NCBI RefSeq assembly: GCF_039523075.1
Contig: NZ_BAAAEP010000012.1
Coordinates: forward strand, 1 to 64,000
Reading direction: 5' to 3'
Origin: Caenispirillum bisanense
Lineage (GTDB): Bacteria > Pseudomonadota > Alphaproteobacteria > Rhodospirillales > Rhodospirillaceae
DNA length: 64,000 nucleotides
A model generated the notes under the pieces. That model saw only the letters and a program-made list of their open reading frames with translations, was not told where the DNA came from and searched no databases. Numbering within the stretch: the first letter of the stretch is position 1; every line of letters starts with the position of its first letter. Both the position numbers and the translations under genes were made by a program. This document shows, piece after piece, positions 50,736 through 64,000 of the stretch.

Positions 50736-50962
50736 GCAGGCTCCTGGCGGGTGAGGGGCGGCGGCGGGGCCGGAGGGCGGCCGCAGTTCAGGCGGGAGAT
50801 AGTACAGGCGGGAGAAACGGCAGCGCCCGGCCGGCGGTTCTGCCGACCGGGCATGCGTTGCGGTCATGGCTTCACGTCACTATAGCAGCCCGCCGCCGCC
50901 GGGCAGAGCCGTTCCCGCCGCGCCGGACGGGGCCTCTGCCCGCCGCGGGCGGCGGCTTCCGG

Positions 50963-51436
50963 TCAGCCGGCGTCCTGGAAGGCGGCCTTGCTGCGGCGCT
51001 CCAGCTCGTCGGGCGGCACGTCCTCCACATGGGTGGCGACGTACCAGCGGTGGCCGAAGGGGTCCACCAGGGTGCCCATGCGATCGCCGTAGAACTGGTC
51101 CTTCACCGGGCTTTCCACCGTGGCGCCGGCCTCCACCGCCTGCGCCGTCACGGCGTCGACATCGGGCACGTAGAGCAGCAACGACACCGGCGAGCCGCGG
51201 TAGTGGCGGGGGCCGTGGGCCTTCATGTCGGGGAATTCGTCGCACAGCATGATCATGGAGCCGCCGACGCGCATTTCGGCATGGCCGACGCGGCCGTCGG
51301 GCATGGCCATGCGCATGACTTCCTCGGCCCCGAAGGCGCGGCGGTAGAACTCCAGCGCCGCGGCGGCGTCGTGGACCACCATGTAGGGGGTGACGGCGCC
51401 ATAGCCGGCGGGGACGGGGTCGACCTTGGTGCTCAT
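50963..51436 (-). CDS. VOC-superfamily (glyoxalase-like, PhnB type) protein
   Basis: 157 residues from ATG 51436 with GGAGG upstream. Two beta-alpha-beta-beta-beta repeats: VTPYMVVHDAAAALEFYRRA, FGAEEVMRMAMPDGRVGHAE, MRVGGSMIMLCDEFPD in the first and LLLYVPDVDAVTAQAVEAGA, YGDRMGTLVDPFGHRWYVAT in the second. The GxxxxPxxDPFGHxW ending is typical of the PhnB-like group that resembles antibiotic-binding and glyoxalase proteins. Reaction and substrate are unknown. The sequence ends in an acidic/basic helix (PPDELERRSKAAFQ). Confidence 0.88.
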   Translation of the reverse strand: MSTKVDPVPAGYGAVTPYMVVHDAAAALEFYRRAFGAEEVMRMAMPDGRVGHAEMRVGGSMIMLCDEFPDMKAHGPRHYRGSPVSLLLYVPDVDAVTAQAVEAGATVESPVKDQFYGDRMGTLVDPFGHRWYVATHVEDVPPDELERRSKAAFQDAG

Positions 51437-51536
51437 GACGGAACCTCCGTTCAAGTCTGGAAGGGCCGGCATCATAGCACCAGTGTTCGCGTTGTGTTCG
51501 CGCAAACCGCGCCCCTACGCCATCAAGACAGGGGTG

Positions 51537-52721
51537 CTACGCCGTCTGCCGCCGGCGATGCAGCAGCACCAGCCCGCCGCCCAGCACCAGCCCCCAGAAC
51601 GCCGAGCCGATGCCCCCCAGGCTGAGGCCGGAGGCAGTGGTGAGCAGGGTCATCAGGGCCGGCAGGCGGTGTTCCTCGTCCTGCACCGCGCCCTGCACGG
51701 CGCCGCCGAAGGCATTGACCAGGGCAAGCCCGGCCACCGCCTCGATCAGGATCGGCGGCGAGCGCAGCACCAGCGTCGCCGTCACCGCCGCCAGGGCAGC
51801 GAGCGCGATGTAGCCGAGGCCGCCGACGAAGGCCGCCTGCCAGCGCCGGCCGGGGTCGGGCTCGGCATCGGGGCCGGCGCACAGGGCGGCGGTGATGGCG
51901 GCCAGGTTCACGGTCGGGGCGCCGAAGGGGGCGGTCAGCGCCGACAGGGCGCCGGTGGTCAGGAACGCCGGCGGCACCGGCGGGGCATAGCCGTAGGTGT
52001 GCAGCACCGCCAGGCCGGGGATGTTCTGCGACGCCATGGTCACCACGAACAGCGGCAGAGCGATGCCCACCAGCGCCTCGACGGTGAAGGCCGGCATCAC
52101 CGCCGTCAGCTGCGGCCAGGCGAAGGCGGCGGCGGTGGCGCCATCGAGCGGCGTCTGCAGCACCATGGCGGCCAGCGCCACCGTCACCGCCGCTGGCACG
52201 GCATACAGGCGGGCGAAGCGGCCGACGACGATCCACGTTCCCAGCACCGCCAGCGCCACCACCGGCGCCTGACCGATGGCGATGAAGGGCGCCAGGCACA
52301 GCTTCAGCAGGATGCCGGCCAGCATGGCATTGGCCAGCGGCTTGGGGATCGCCGCCACCCAGCGGCCGAGCGGCGTCCACAGCCCGGCCAGCATGATCAG
52401 CAGGCCGGTGACCATGAAGGCGCCGACGGCGGCGGCGAAGCCGCCCTCCACCGCGCCGGTGCCGGCCAGCAGGGCCATGCCGGGGGTGGTCCAGGCGACG
52501 CTCACCGGCATGCGGGTCCAGCGGCTGAGGGCCATGGCGCTCAAGCCCATGGCGAAGCCCACCGCCGCCAGCCCCGACACCACCTGCGCCGGGCTCGCCC
52601 CCATGGCAGTCAGGCCCTGGATCACCACGGCGACCGAACTGGAGTAGCCGACCAGCGCCACCAGCAGGCCGGTACCGGCCGCCCGGGTGGACAGGAAGGG
52701 CGATGCTGTCGATGATGTCAT
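51537..52721 (-). CDS. benzoate/H+ symporter family transporter BenE
   Basis: 394 residues from ATG 52721, with CCGGAGG upstream. A BenE-family carrier with about 11-12 spans; recognised by VALVGYSSSVAVVIQGLTAM, VSVAWTTPGMALLAGTGAVE, KPLANAMLAGILLKLCLAPF, VVTMASQNIPGLAVLHTYGY and FGAPTVNLAAITAALCAGPD. Family members import benzoate or related aromatic acids with protons. No aromatic ring-cleavage genes are adjacent, so the substrate is open. It is divergent from a GntR regulator with a palindromic operator between them. Confidence 0.9.
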   Translation of the reverse strand: MTSSTASPFLSTRAAGTGLLVALVGYSSSVAVVIQGLTAMGASPAQVVSGLAAVGFAMGLSAMALSRWTRMPVSVAWTTPGMALLAGTGAVEGGFAAAVGAFMVTGLLIMLAGLWTPLGRWVAAIPKPLANAMLAGILLKLCLAPFIAIGQAPVVALAVLGTWIVVGRFARLYAVPAAVTVALAAMVLQTPLDGATAAAFAWPQLTAVMPAFTVEALVGIALPLFVVTMASQNIPGLAVLHTYGYAPPVPPAFLTTGALSALTAPFGAPTVNLAAITAALCAGPDAEPDPGRRWQAAFVGGLGYIALAALAAVTATLVLRSPPILIEAVAGLALVNAFGGAVQGAVQDEEHRLPALMTLLTTASGLSLGGIGSAFWGLVLGGGLVLLHRRRQTA

Positions 52722-52755
52722 GGTGCGGCCTCCGGGGGATCGGAGGCACGACAGT

Positions 52756-52771
52756 ATATTGGATCCAATAT
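52756..52771. promoter_or_regulatory. palindromic operator between benE-type and gntR genes
   Basis: ATATTGGATCCAATAT is a perfect 16-bp palindrome in the 82-bp divergent spacer, 35 bp from the transporter start and 33 bp from the regulator start. TTGGATCCAA-centred palindromes are typical for FCD-type GntR dimers, so the adjacent regulator is the likely binder. Confidence 0.75.
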
Positions 52772-52803
52772 CCACGCAAGGGCCGCCGCCGGACCATGAC
52801 GCC

Positions 52804-53505
52804 ATGACTCTGTCCCCCGACCTCAGTGCCTTTGTCGACCGCCACCGGCCGCGCTTCCGCACGGCGACGGAGTTCATCGAGGCGGCGCTGCGCGATGCCA
52901 TCCTGTCCGGCGCCGTGGCCGGCGGCACGCCGCTGCGGCAGGAGGATCTGGCGGCCGCCTTCGGGGTCAGCCGCATGCCGGTGCGCGAGGCGCTGCGCCA
53001 GCTGGAGGCGCGGGCGCTGGTGGAGTTCCATCCCCATCGCGGCGCCGTGGTGGCCGAGATTTCCGCCACCGACGCCGCCGACATCAGCGCCATCCGCGCC
53101 GCGCTGGAGCCGGCGGCGCTGCGGGCCTCGGTGCCGCAGCTGACGGCGGCGGACCTCGACCTTGCCGCCGACCTGCTGGCCGAGATGGAGGCCGAGACGG
53201 ACCCCGGCCGCATGGGCGAGCTGAACCGCCGCTTCCACATGACCCTCTACGCCCGCTGCGGCCTGCCGCGCCTGCTGGCGCTGGTGGAGCAGCATCTGGC
53301 GGCGGGTGACCGCTACCTGCGGTTCCAGTTCGATGCCCTGGCCTACCGCGCCCCGTCGCAGCGCGAGCACGTCGCCCTGCTGGACGCCTGCCGCGCCGGC
53401 GATACCGAAGCCGCCTGCCGGGTGCTGGCCGACCATGTGGAACAGGGCCGCCGCCATCTGGCGGATTACCTGCAGCAGCGAGAGGTGGCGGTGCCTCCCG
53501 ACTGA
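52804..53505 (+). CDS. GntR-family transcriptional regulator, FCD type
   Basis: 233 residues from ATG 52804. The winged helix is GAVAGGTPLRQEDLAAAFGV, SRMPVREALRQLEARALVEF, HPHRGAVVAEI. The helical FCD ligand domain has ALEPAALRASVPQLT, the metal-site NRRFHMTLYARCGLPRLLAL and a later REHVALLDACRAGDTEAACR with the conserved His. FCD regulators are usually repressors relieved by carboxylic-acid ligands. It most probably represses itself and the divergent BenE-type transporter through the 16-bp palindrome. The ribosome site is weak. Confidence 0.92.
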   Translation: MTLSPDLSAFVDRHRPRFRTATEFIEAALRDAILSGAVAGGTPLRQEDLAAAFGVSRMPVREALRQLEARALVEFHPHRGAVVAEISATDAADISAIRAALEPAALRASVPQLTAADLDLAADLLAEMEAETDPGRMGELNRRFHMTLYARCGLPRLLALVEQHLAAGDRYLRFQFDALAYRAPSQREHVALLDACRAGDTEAACRVLADHVEQGRRHLADYLQQREVAVPPD

Positions 53506-53638
53506 TCGTTCGGCAGCGCGGAGGCGCCATGTTGCACCGCACGGCTGGGGCATGGGCAACGGGCGCCGAACGCGCTATAAACCCGCCAGGGAAGCCCGCG
53601 CAGCGCGCGATTAACTGAAACATGGTTAAGGCAGGCCG

Positions 53639-55963
<2,325 letters not shown>

Positions 55964-56018
55964 GCAAAGCGTTAGCCTGTGCCGGGGCGGAATGGCGCCG
56001 CACAAGGAGAAGCACGGA

Positions 56019-56303
56019 ATGAAGACGGTTCACGCGCGCATCGAAGGCCTGGTGCAGGGCGTGTGGTATCGCGGCTGGACCCGCAAGACGGCCATGGAAC
56101 TGGGCCTCGCCGGCTGGGTGCGCAATCGCACCGACGGGTCGGTGGAGGCGCTGTTCCACGGCCCGGAGGCGGCGGTGGAGAACATGGTGGCGCTGTGCCG
56201 GTCAGGTCCGCCGGCGGCGCGGGTGGCGGCGGTTCACCTCCGCCCCGCCACCGCGGAGGAAGCGCCGCAGGACGGCAGCTTCGAGCAGCTGGGCACGGTG
56301 TGA
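56019..56303 (+). CDS. acyP: acylphosphatase
   Basis: 94 residues from ATG 56019, 8 bp after AAGGAGA; an upstream ATG at 55992 would read through the ribosome site. The two family motifs are present: GLVQGVWYRGWTRKTAMELG (anion-binding loop with catalytic Arg) and GWVRNRTDGSVEALFHGPEA (catalytic Asn). The enzyme hydrolyses acyl phosphates such as carbamoyl or 1,3-bisphosphoglycerate. Small, cytosolic and complete. Confidence 0.94.
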   Translation: MKTVHARIEGLVQGVWYRGWTRKTAMELGLAGWVRNRTDGSVEALFHGPEAAVENMVALCRSGPPAARVAAVHLRPATAEEAPQDGSFEQLGTV

Positions 56304-56316
56304 GCCGCCGGGGGCG

Positions 56317-56553
56317 CTATGACACGCCCCAGCCCAGCGCCACCGCCACGGCGAGCACCAGCACGGCCACCAGAATGGTGACCATGCCGGCATCCCGGCC
56401 GAGTCCCTTCGCCTGCGCCCGGCTGGCGCCGCTGGCGCGGGCGCGCGACGACACCCAGTGGTCCGCCACCTGCGAAGCCACCACCACCGCCGCCACGCCG
56501 GCCGCCAGCAGTTCCGCCCGATCCCACAAGGGCTGCAACTGGTCCAGAGGCAT
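56317..56553 (-). CDS. small two-span membrane protein, unknown function
   Basis: 78 residues, with GGGAGGGGAG before ATG 56553. A first hydrophobic segment (LLAAGVAAVVVASQVADHWV), a basic cytosolic-looking loop (SRARASGASRAQAKGLGRD) and a second clear membrane span (GMVTILVAVLVLAVAVALGW) are visible. I recognise no family. The strong ribosome site and membrane pattern support a real gene. It is convergent with the acylphosphatase gene (13-bp gap). Confidence 0.65.
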   Translation of the reverse strand: MPLDQLQPLWDRAELLAAGVAAVVVASQVADHWVSSRARASGASRAQAKGLGRDAGMVTILVAVLVLAVAVALGWGVS

Positions 56554-56774
56554 GGTCCGCTCCCCTCCCGCACGACCTCACTCCCACACAGCCCTATGTT
56601 GGCGCAGAAGTGTGGAGAAGCAATATGGTGAGAGGACATAATACCCCGTGATGAGGATGGTGCCGGGCGGCGGCACCTTCAGCCCGGCGCGTGGCGCAAA
56701 TGGCCCTTGCCGGCGGCGGCGTCGGCGGGTGAAGTAGGGGCCTGCCCCGCATCCGTCAGCGCCGGAGGAGTGTC

Positions 56775-57404
56775 ATGAGCTGGGACATGTGGCTGGTGTT
56801 CGTGCCGGCGACCTTCCTCATCAACCTGTCGCCGGGGCCCAACAACCTGCTGGCCATGAACAACGGCGTGCGCTTCGGCTTCGCCGCCGCCATGGCGGGC
56901 GGCCTTGGCCGGCTGCCGGCCTTTGCGGCGCTGATCGGGCTGACGGTGGTGGGGCTGGGGGCGCTGCTCGCCACCTCGGTCACCGCCTTCGTGGTGCTGA
57001 AGTGGGTGGGCGCGGCATACCTGGTCTATCTCGGCGTCAAGCTGTGGCGGGCGCCGGTGACAGATGAGACGGTGGCGGCGGAAACCGGGCCGCAGGGGCG
57101 CCGCCTCGGCCTGCACCTGGCGACGCGCGAGTTCATGATCGCCGCCAGCAACCCCAAGGCGATCCTGGTGTTCACCGCCTTCTTCCCGCAGTTCCTCGAT
57201 CCGGCGCAGCCGGCGTGGCCGCAGCTGCTGTCGCTGGGGGCGGTGTTCCTGGTGCTGGAGATGGTGGCGCTGGCGGTCTATGCCGCCTCGGGCGGCGGGC
57301 TCGGCCGCTTCATGACCAGCGGCCGCGGCCGGCGCATCATCAACCGCATCAGCGGCACGGCGCTGATCGGCGCCGGCGTCGCCCTGGCGGCCACCCGCCG
57401 GTAG
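56775..57404 (+). CDS. LysE/RhtB-family amino-acid exporter
   Basis: 209 residues with GGAGG just before the ATG. Six-span LysE/RhtB fold: FVPATFLINLSPGPNNLLAM (the SPGPN motif of helix 1), GLGRLPAFAALIGLTVVGLG, WVGAAYLVYLGVKLWRAP, EFMIAASNPKAILVFTAFFP and the last span near the C-terminus. Members export amino acids or homoserine lactones; the substrate is not predictable here. Confidence 0.92.
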   Translation: MSWDMWLVFVPATFLINLSPGPNNLLAMNNGVRFGFAAAMAGGLGRLPAFAALIGLTVVGLGALLATSVTAFVVLKWVGAAYLVYLGVKLWRAPVTDETVAAETGPQGRRLGLHLATREFMIAASNPKAILVFTAFFPQFLDPAQPAWPQLLSLGAVFLVLEMVALAVYAASGGGLGRFMTSGRGRRIINRISGTALIGAGVALAATRR

Positions 57405-57417
57405 CGGTGGCGGTAGC

Positions 57418-57458
57418 GGCGCCTCAGGCGCCGTGACCGTCGAGGCGCCTCAGGCGCC
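57418..57458. repeat. direct duplication of a 15-bp palindrome
   Basis: GGCGCCTCAGGCGCC occurs at 57418-57432 and again at 57444-57458. Each copy is itself an inverted repeat (GGCGCC-TCA-GGCGCC) and could form a tiny hairpin or, together, a larger one. It lies between the convergent exporter and small membrane protein genes; the second copy contains the latter's stop codon. Confidence 0.6.
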
Positions 57459-57671
57459 GGTGAAGCCCAGCGCCAGGGTGGCGATCCAGGCGGAGTAGAG
57501 GCCGAGCACGGCGCCGCCCAGCAGCCGGTGCAGGCTGGGGCCGAGGATGGTGGCGAACACCGCCATCGCCTGCGTCAGCGCCAGCCAGCCCACCACCAGC
57601 AGGGCGGCGGACGCCACGAACACGGGAACGGCATCGGCAAGGCCGAGGGCCTGGGCAGCGAAAGCAAGCAT
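57450..57671 (-). CDS. small membrane protein, unknown function
   Basis: 73 residues. Two or three hydrophobic segments: residues 14-33 (AVPVFVASAALLVVGWLALT), 35-50 and 52-70 (LLGGAVLGLYSAWIATLALG). Only a weak ribosome site precedes the ATG. I recognise no family. The coherent membrane pattern and location in an otherwise empty gap make it plausible but unproven. Confidence 0.5.
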   Translation of the reverse strand: MLAFAAQALGLADAVPVFVASAALLVVGWLALTQAMAVFATILGPSLHRLLGGAVLGLYSAWIATLALGFTGA

Positions 57672-57926
57672 GCCGGGTCTCTGTCAACGAAGGTCCGCCC
57701 GCAGCGGCAGGGCAAGGGGCATCGGGCCGCCGGGCGTCGGCCCTGCTTATCGCATGCGGATAAAGAAAGCGTAAAGGCCGGAATGCTGTCGCCTGTCGAC
57801 ATCGCGCCGGAGAGGAAGAACAGCCGGCGTCTGCACCTTTACGGCGTGGAACGAAGCCGGTTCAAAGGCGCCTGGAAATCTGTTAAAAAGCGCCCGTCCT
57901 AATACAGGTACACAGGAGTGTTTTAG

Positions 57927-58955
<1,029 letters not shown>

Positions 58956-58984
58956 CACCGGCGGCCATGACGGCTTGAGACGAG

Positions 58985-59018
58985 AACGGCGCGGTTCCCC
59001 CAGGGGCCGCGCCGTTTT
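58985..59018 (+). terminator. intrinsic terminator after asd
   Basis: AACGGCGCGG (58985-58994) pairs with CCGCGCCGTT (59007-59016), with an inner CCCC/GGGG extension, ending in TTTT (59015-59018). It lies 29 bp after the asd stop. Confidence 0.85.
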
Positions 59019-59047
59019 CCTTGGCAGACAAAGAGGGGAGAGCCGGC

Positions 59048-59830
59048 ATGACCACCACCACCACCGCCGCCCGCCGCACCGGCGCCACCAGCCGGGCGGC
59101 CGTCGACCCGGCGGTGCTGGCGGCGCTCAATGCCGGCACGGCGGCGGCGGCGACCCTGGCGGAAAACCTGGCGATGGATTTCGCCGCCCTGATGGCCGCC
59201 TGCTTCCCCGCCGTCCCGGCCGAGCCCCTGCGGGCGGCGGCGGCGGAGGGCATCACCCGTCGCATGGCCCTGGCGGCGGCGCTGCTGGCGGAGCATCTCG
59301 GCGCCGAGGCGGCGCTGGCGGCCTGCCGCGATCATCCCTCCGACACCGTGCGCGGCTGGGGTGCCTATGTGGTCGCGGCGGCGGCGGAGCCGCGCGATCT
59401 GCCCGACCGCCTGACGGCGATCCGCCCCTTTGCCGACGACGGCCATTTCGGCGTGCGGGAATGGGCGTGGCTGGCCCTGCGGCCCCACATCGCCGCCGCG
59501 CCCGAGGCGGCGGTGGCGGCGCTGCTGCCGTGGACGGCGGAAGCGTCGGAGAACCTGCGCCGCTTCGCCTCGGAAGCGACCCGTCCGCGCGGGGTGTGGT
59601 GCAGCCACATCGCCCTGTTCAAGCAGCGGCCGGAGGTGGCGCTGCCGCTGCTGGAACCGCTGAAGGCGGACCCCTCGGCCTACGTCCGGGCCTCGGTCGC
59701 CAACTGGCTCAACGATGCCGGCAAGTCGCAGCCACAGTGGCTGGCGGCGCTCGCCGAGCAGTGGGCGGCGGAGGCGCCGGGGGCGGAGACGGCGGCGCTG
59801 CTGCGGCGGGCCTGCCGGTCCCTGCGCTGA
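59048..59830 (+). CDS. AlkD-like DNA alkylation repair / HEAT-repeat protein
   Basis: 260 residues from ATG 59048, with GAGGGGAG upstream. Helical, HEAT-like repeats throughout: CRDHPSDTVRGWGAYVVAAA, FADDGHFGVREWAWLALRPH, WTAEASENLRRFASEATRPR, LLEPLKADPSAYVRASVANW, LNDAGKSQPQ. The SENLRRFASEATRPRGVW and YVRxSVxNxLND motifs match the 'DNA alkylation repair' family, which excises bulky or charged alkylated bases without flipping them. Whether it has glycosylase activity is not evident. It is convergent with the paaK gene (10-bp gap). Confidence 0.82.
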   Translation: MTTTTTAARRTGATSRAAVDPAVLAALNAGTAAAATLAENLAMDFAALMAACFPAVPAEPLRAAAAEGITRRMALAAALLAEHLGAEAALAACRDHPSDTVRGWGAYVVAAAAEPRDLPDRLTAIRPFADDGHFGVREWAWLALRPHIAAAPEAAVAALLPWTAEASENLRRFASEATRPRGVWCSHIALFKQRPEVALPLLEPLKADPSAYVRASVANWLNDAGKSQPQWLAALAEQWAAEAPGAETAALLRRACRSLR

Positions 59831-59840
59831 CGCCGGCCCC

Positions 59841-61184
<1,344 letters not shown>

Positions 61185-61246
61185 GGTCTGACGTCCTTCC
61201 TGCATGTCCGTTTCCTCGCCTCGCCGGGGACTCTGTTGGGGGGCGG

Positions 61247-62447
<1,201 letters not shown>

Positions 62448-62455
<8 letters not shown>

Positions 62456-62936
62456 GGGCCATGGCCTCCGTCACCCGCCCCTTCAGGGTGCGAGAATTGC
62501 CGCGGAACTGGGCGATCACGGTGCCGTCCTGGCTGGTGACGGTGACGTCGGTAACGCCGCTGTGGCCCTGGCGCCAGGTCTCCCGCGCCTCCGCCCGCAG
62601 CACGTCGCCAAGCTTCGCCGGGGCGCAGAAGGTGACGGCGCAGCTGGAGGCGACGGTCACCAGATCGTGCGAGTTGCAGGCATAGGCGAAGGCGGTGTCG
62701 GCCAGGGTGAAGCACAGCCCGCCGTGCAGGATGCCGTGGCCGTTCACCATGTCCGGCCGCACGGTCATGGTGCAGACGGCATAGGACGGCCCGACCTCCG
62801 GCACCGCGATGCCAAGGGCCTGCGCCGCGTGGTCGCGGTCGTACATGGCGGCGCGCACGGCCTCCGACAGGGCCTGCGGATCGGGGTGAACGGCGCCCGT
62901 GGCGGCGCTGGTGGTGGTGGATGCGCCTTCAGGCAT
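62448..62936 (-). CDS. paaI: phenylacetate-pathway hotdog thioesterase PaaI
   Basis: 162 residues from ATG 62936. A hotdog-fold acyl-CoA thioesterase: MTVRPDMVNGHGILHGGLCF, TLADTAFAYACNS with the catalytic Asp, VASSCAVTFCAPAKLGD and the C-terminal TVIAQFRGNSRTLKG. PaaI hydrolyses ring-hydroxylated or stalled phenylacetyl-CoA intermediates and protects the CoA pool. Starts inside the end of the preceding dehydrogenase gene (8-bp overlap) and overlaps paaJ by 8 bp. Confidence 0.94.
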
Positions 62937-64000
62937 GGAAACGGCCTCCTCCCAGGACCTTGCGCCGCAGCAGGGCCGACGGCCGGTAGCGGTCCTCGCG
63001 ATAGGTGGTGAACAGGTTTTCAAGGATGGTGTGGACGCGCCCGAGGCCGATGCCCTCGGCCCAGGCCAGCGGCCCGCGCGGATAGTTGACGCCGAGCGTC
63101 ATGGCGGTGTCGATGTCGGCCGCCGCCGCCACGCCCTGCAGCACCGCGTCGGCGGCCTCGTTCGCCAGCATGGCGACGGTGCGGGTGACGATGAGGCCCG
63201 GCACGTCGTCGATGACCGACACCTCCAGCCCCAGCGCCTGCAACAGCCCGACGGCGGGGGCAAGGGCGGCGGCCGGCGTCTGGTCGGCGCGGGCGACGGC
63301 GGTGCGGCCGGCGGTGAGCCAGTCGCCGGCAAGGTCGTGGACCACCACCGGCCGGTCGCCGAGGCTCGCCGACACTTCCGTCGCCGTGCGGCCGTCGGAG
63401 GGCAGCAGCAGCACGCCGTCCACCTCCACCCCGCCGGGGCCGTCGGCGCGGTCGTGGGCGAGGCCGCGCGCGGCGATCAGCGGCAGCAGCGGGCTGTCGC
63501 CCGACACCGTCACGCGGGCGGGCGGCGGGGCGGCATCGGCGGTGGCAGCGAGCGGGGCGGCGGCGGCGTCGCGGTGGTCGTAAAAGCCACGCCCGCTCTT
63601 GCGGCCGAGCCAGCCGGCATCCACCAGCTCCTTCTGCACCAGCGACGGCAGGAAGCGGGCATCGCCGTAGCAGGCGGCGAAGACCGAACTGGTGACGGCA
63701 TAGTTCACGTCGTGGCCGATCAGGTCCATCAGCTCGAACGGCCCCATGCGGAAGCCGCCGCCCTGGCGCATGACGGCGTCGATGGTGGCGGGGTCGGCGG
63801 CGCCTTCCTGCAGCACCCGCAGGCCCTCGGCATAGAACGGCCGCGCCACCCGGTTGACGATGAAGCCGGGGGTGGAGCGGGCGCGCACCGGCGTCTTGCC
63901 CCAGGCGCCGGCGGTGGCGTGGATGCAGTCGGCGACGGCGGGGTCGGTGGCAACGCCGGAAATCACCTCCACCAGCGCCATCACCGGCGCCGGGTTGAAG
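62929..64000 (-). CDS. paaH: 3-hydroxyacyl-CoA dehydrogenase (PaaH type), 5' end beyond window
   Basis: About 357 residues are visible; the frame is open to the right edge, entering with FNPAPVMALVEVI, the usual middle of the NAD-binding domain, so the first ~150 residues are missing. Further motifs are GKTPVRARSTPGFIVNRVAR, GGGFRMGPFELMDLIGHDVN and LVDAGWLGRKSGRGFYD. A second 3HCDH C-terminal domain follows (LGLEVSVIDDVPGLIVTRTV, MTLGVNYPRGPLAWAEGIGL), giving the double-domain architecture of PaaH/PaaC. It oxidises 3-hydroxyadipyl-CoA before the thiolase step. Confidence 0.93.
   Translation of the reverse strand, partial: FNPAPVMALVEVISGVATDPAVADCIHATAGAWGKTPVRARSTPGFIVNRVARPFYAEGLRVLQEGAADPATIDAVMRQGGGFRMGPFELMDLIGHDVNYAVTSSVFAACYGDARFLPSLVQKELVDAGWLGRKSGRGFYDHRDAAAAPLAATADAAPPPARVTVSGDSPLLPLIAARGLAHDRADGPGGVEVDGVLLLPSDGRTATEVSASLGDRPVVVHDLAGDWLTAGRTAVARADQTPAAALAPAVGLLQALGLEVSVIDDVPGLIVTRTVAMLANEAADAVLQGVAAAADIDTAMTLGVNYPRGPLAWAEGIGLGRVHTILENLFTTYREDRYRPSALLRRKVLGGGRFHA

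Overview
The window is a high-GC segment of a bacterial chromosome, most likely an alphaproteobacterium of Rhodospirillales type. The evidence is the PhyR general-stress regulator, the aminotransferase-hom-glpX-recJ gene order, the pstSCAB-phoU-phoB block, the IscR-cysteine desulfurase-ferredoxin-mnmA block and the elongator tRNA-Met. Genus cannot be fixed from sequence alone. Coding density is high, there are no phage or transposase genes, and GC and codon use look uniform, so this is core chromosome rather than an island. Both edges cut genes: an OmpA-family protein on the left and a 3-hydroxyacyl-CoA dehydrogenase on the right.

Layout. 1-9.7 kb: OmpA-like protein, aminotransferase, homoserine dehydrogenase, class II fructose-1,6-bisphosphatase, RecJ, a glutathione S-transferase, an L,D-transpeptidase and DnaB. 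9.7-16.6 kb: a stress block with two secreted PRC-barrel proteins, CsbD, a DUF4112 protein, a lipid kinase with an unusual C-terminal extension, PhyR, a NepR-like anti-sigma candidate, an ECF sigma factor and an unknown protein. 16.7-21.0 kb: MsrPQ and a five-PAS diguanylate cyclase. 21.0-28.1 kb: Calvin-cycle genes on the minus strand (regulator, glpX paralogue, phosphoribulokinase, transketolase, aldolase, ribulose-phosphate epimerase) with no RubisCO gene in view. The epimerase gene is bracketed by two non-coding palindromic repeat elements. 28.5-35 kb: the high-affinity phosphate system with a Pho-box-like site. 35-43.8 kb: HPII-type catalase, hydrolase, CysE, IscR, cysteine desulfurase, ferredoxin, MnmA and a YihY-type membrane protein. 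43.8-59.8 kb: patatin lipase, tRNA-Met, globin-coupled chemoreceptor, CHASE histidine kinase, MFS exporter, VOC protein, BenE with a divergent GntR regulator and a palindromic operator, malic enzyme, acylphosphatase, LysE exporter, Asd and an AlkD-like protein. 59.8-64 kb: the end of a phenylacetate catabolic operon (paaH-paaI-paaJ-paaK).

Four signals stand out. (1) GAAC-N16/17-CGTT-like promoter candidates (EcfG type) lie upstream of the PRC-barrel genes, csbD, the lipid-kinase operon, the catalase and a DUF4383 gene, suggesting a local general-stress regulon beside phyR. (2) Two inverted-repeat elements built on an 8-bp ACACCAAG unit flank rpe; they have no coding capacity and look like MITE-type or structured repeats. 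(3) The Calvin operon is preceded by a NarL-family regulator that lacks the phosphoacceptor Asp, includes a GlpX paralogue missing canonical metal ligands, and uses a plant/cyanobacterial-like phosphoribulokinase. (4) The anti-sigma candidate beside the ECF gene joins an anti-sigma-like N-terminus to a NepR-like C-terminal motif and lies downstream of its sigma gene, the reverse of the usual nepR-ecfG order.

All functional calls are from reading the sequence and from memory of the families. No database search was run.
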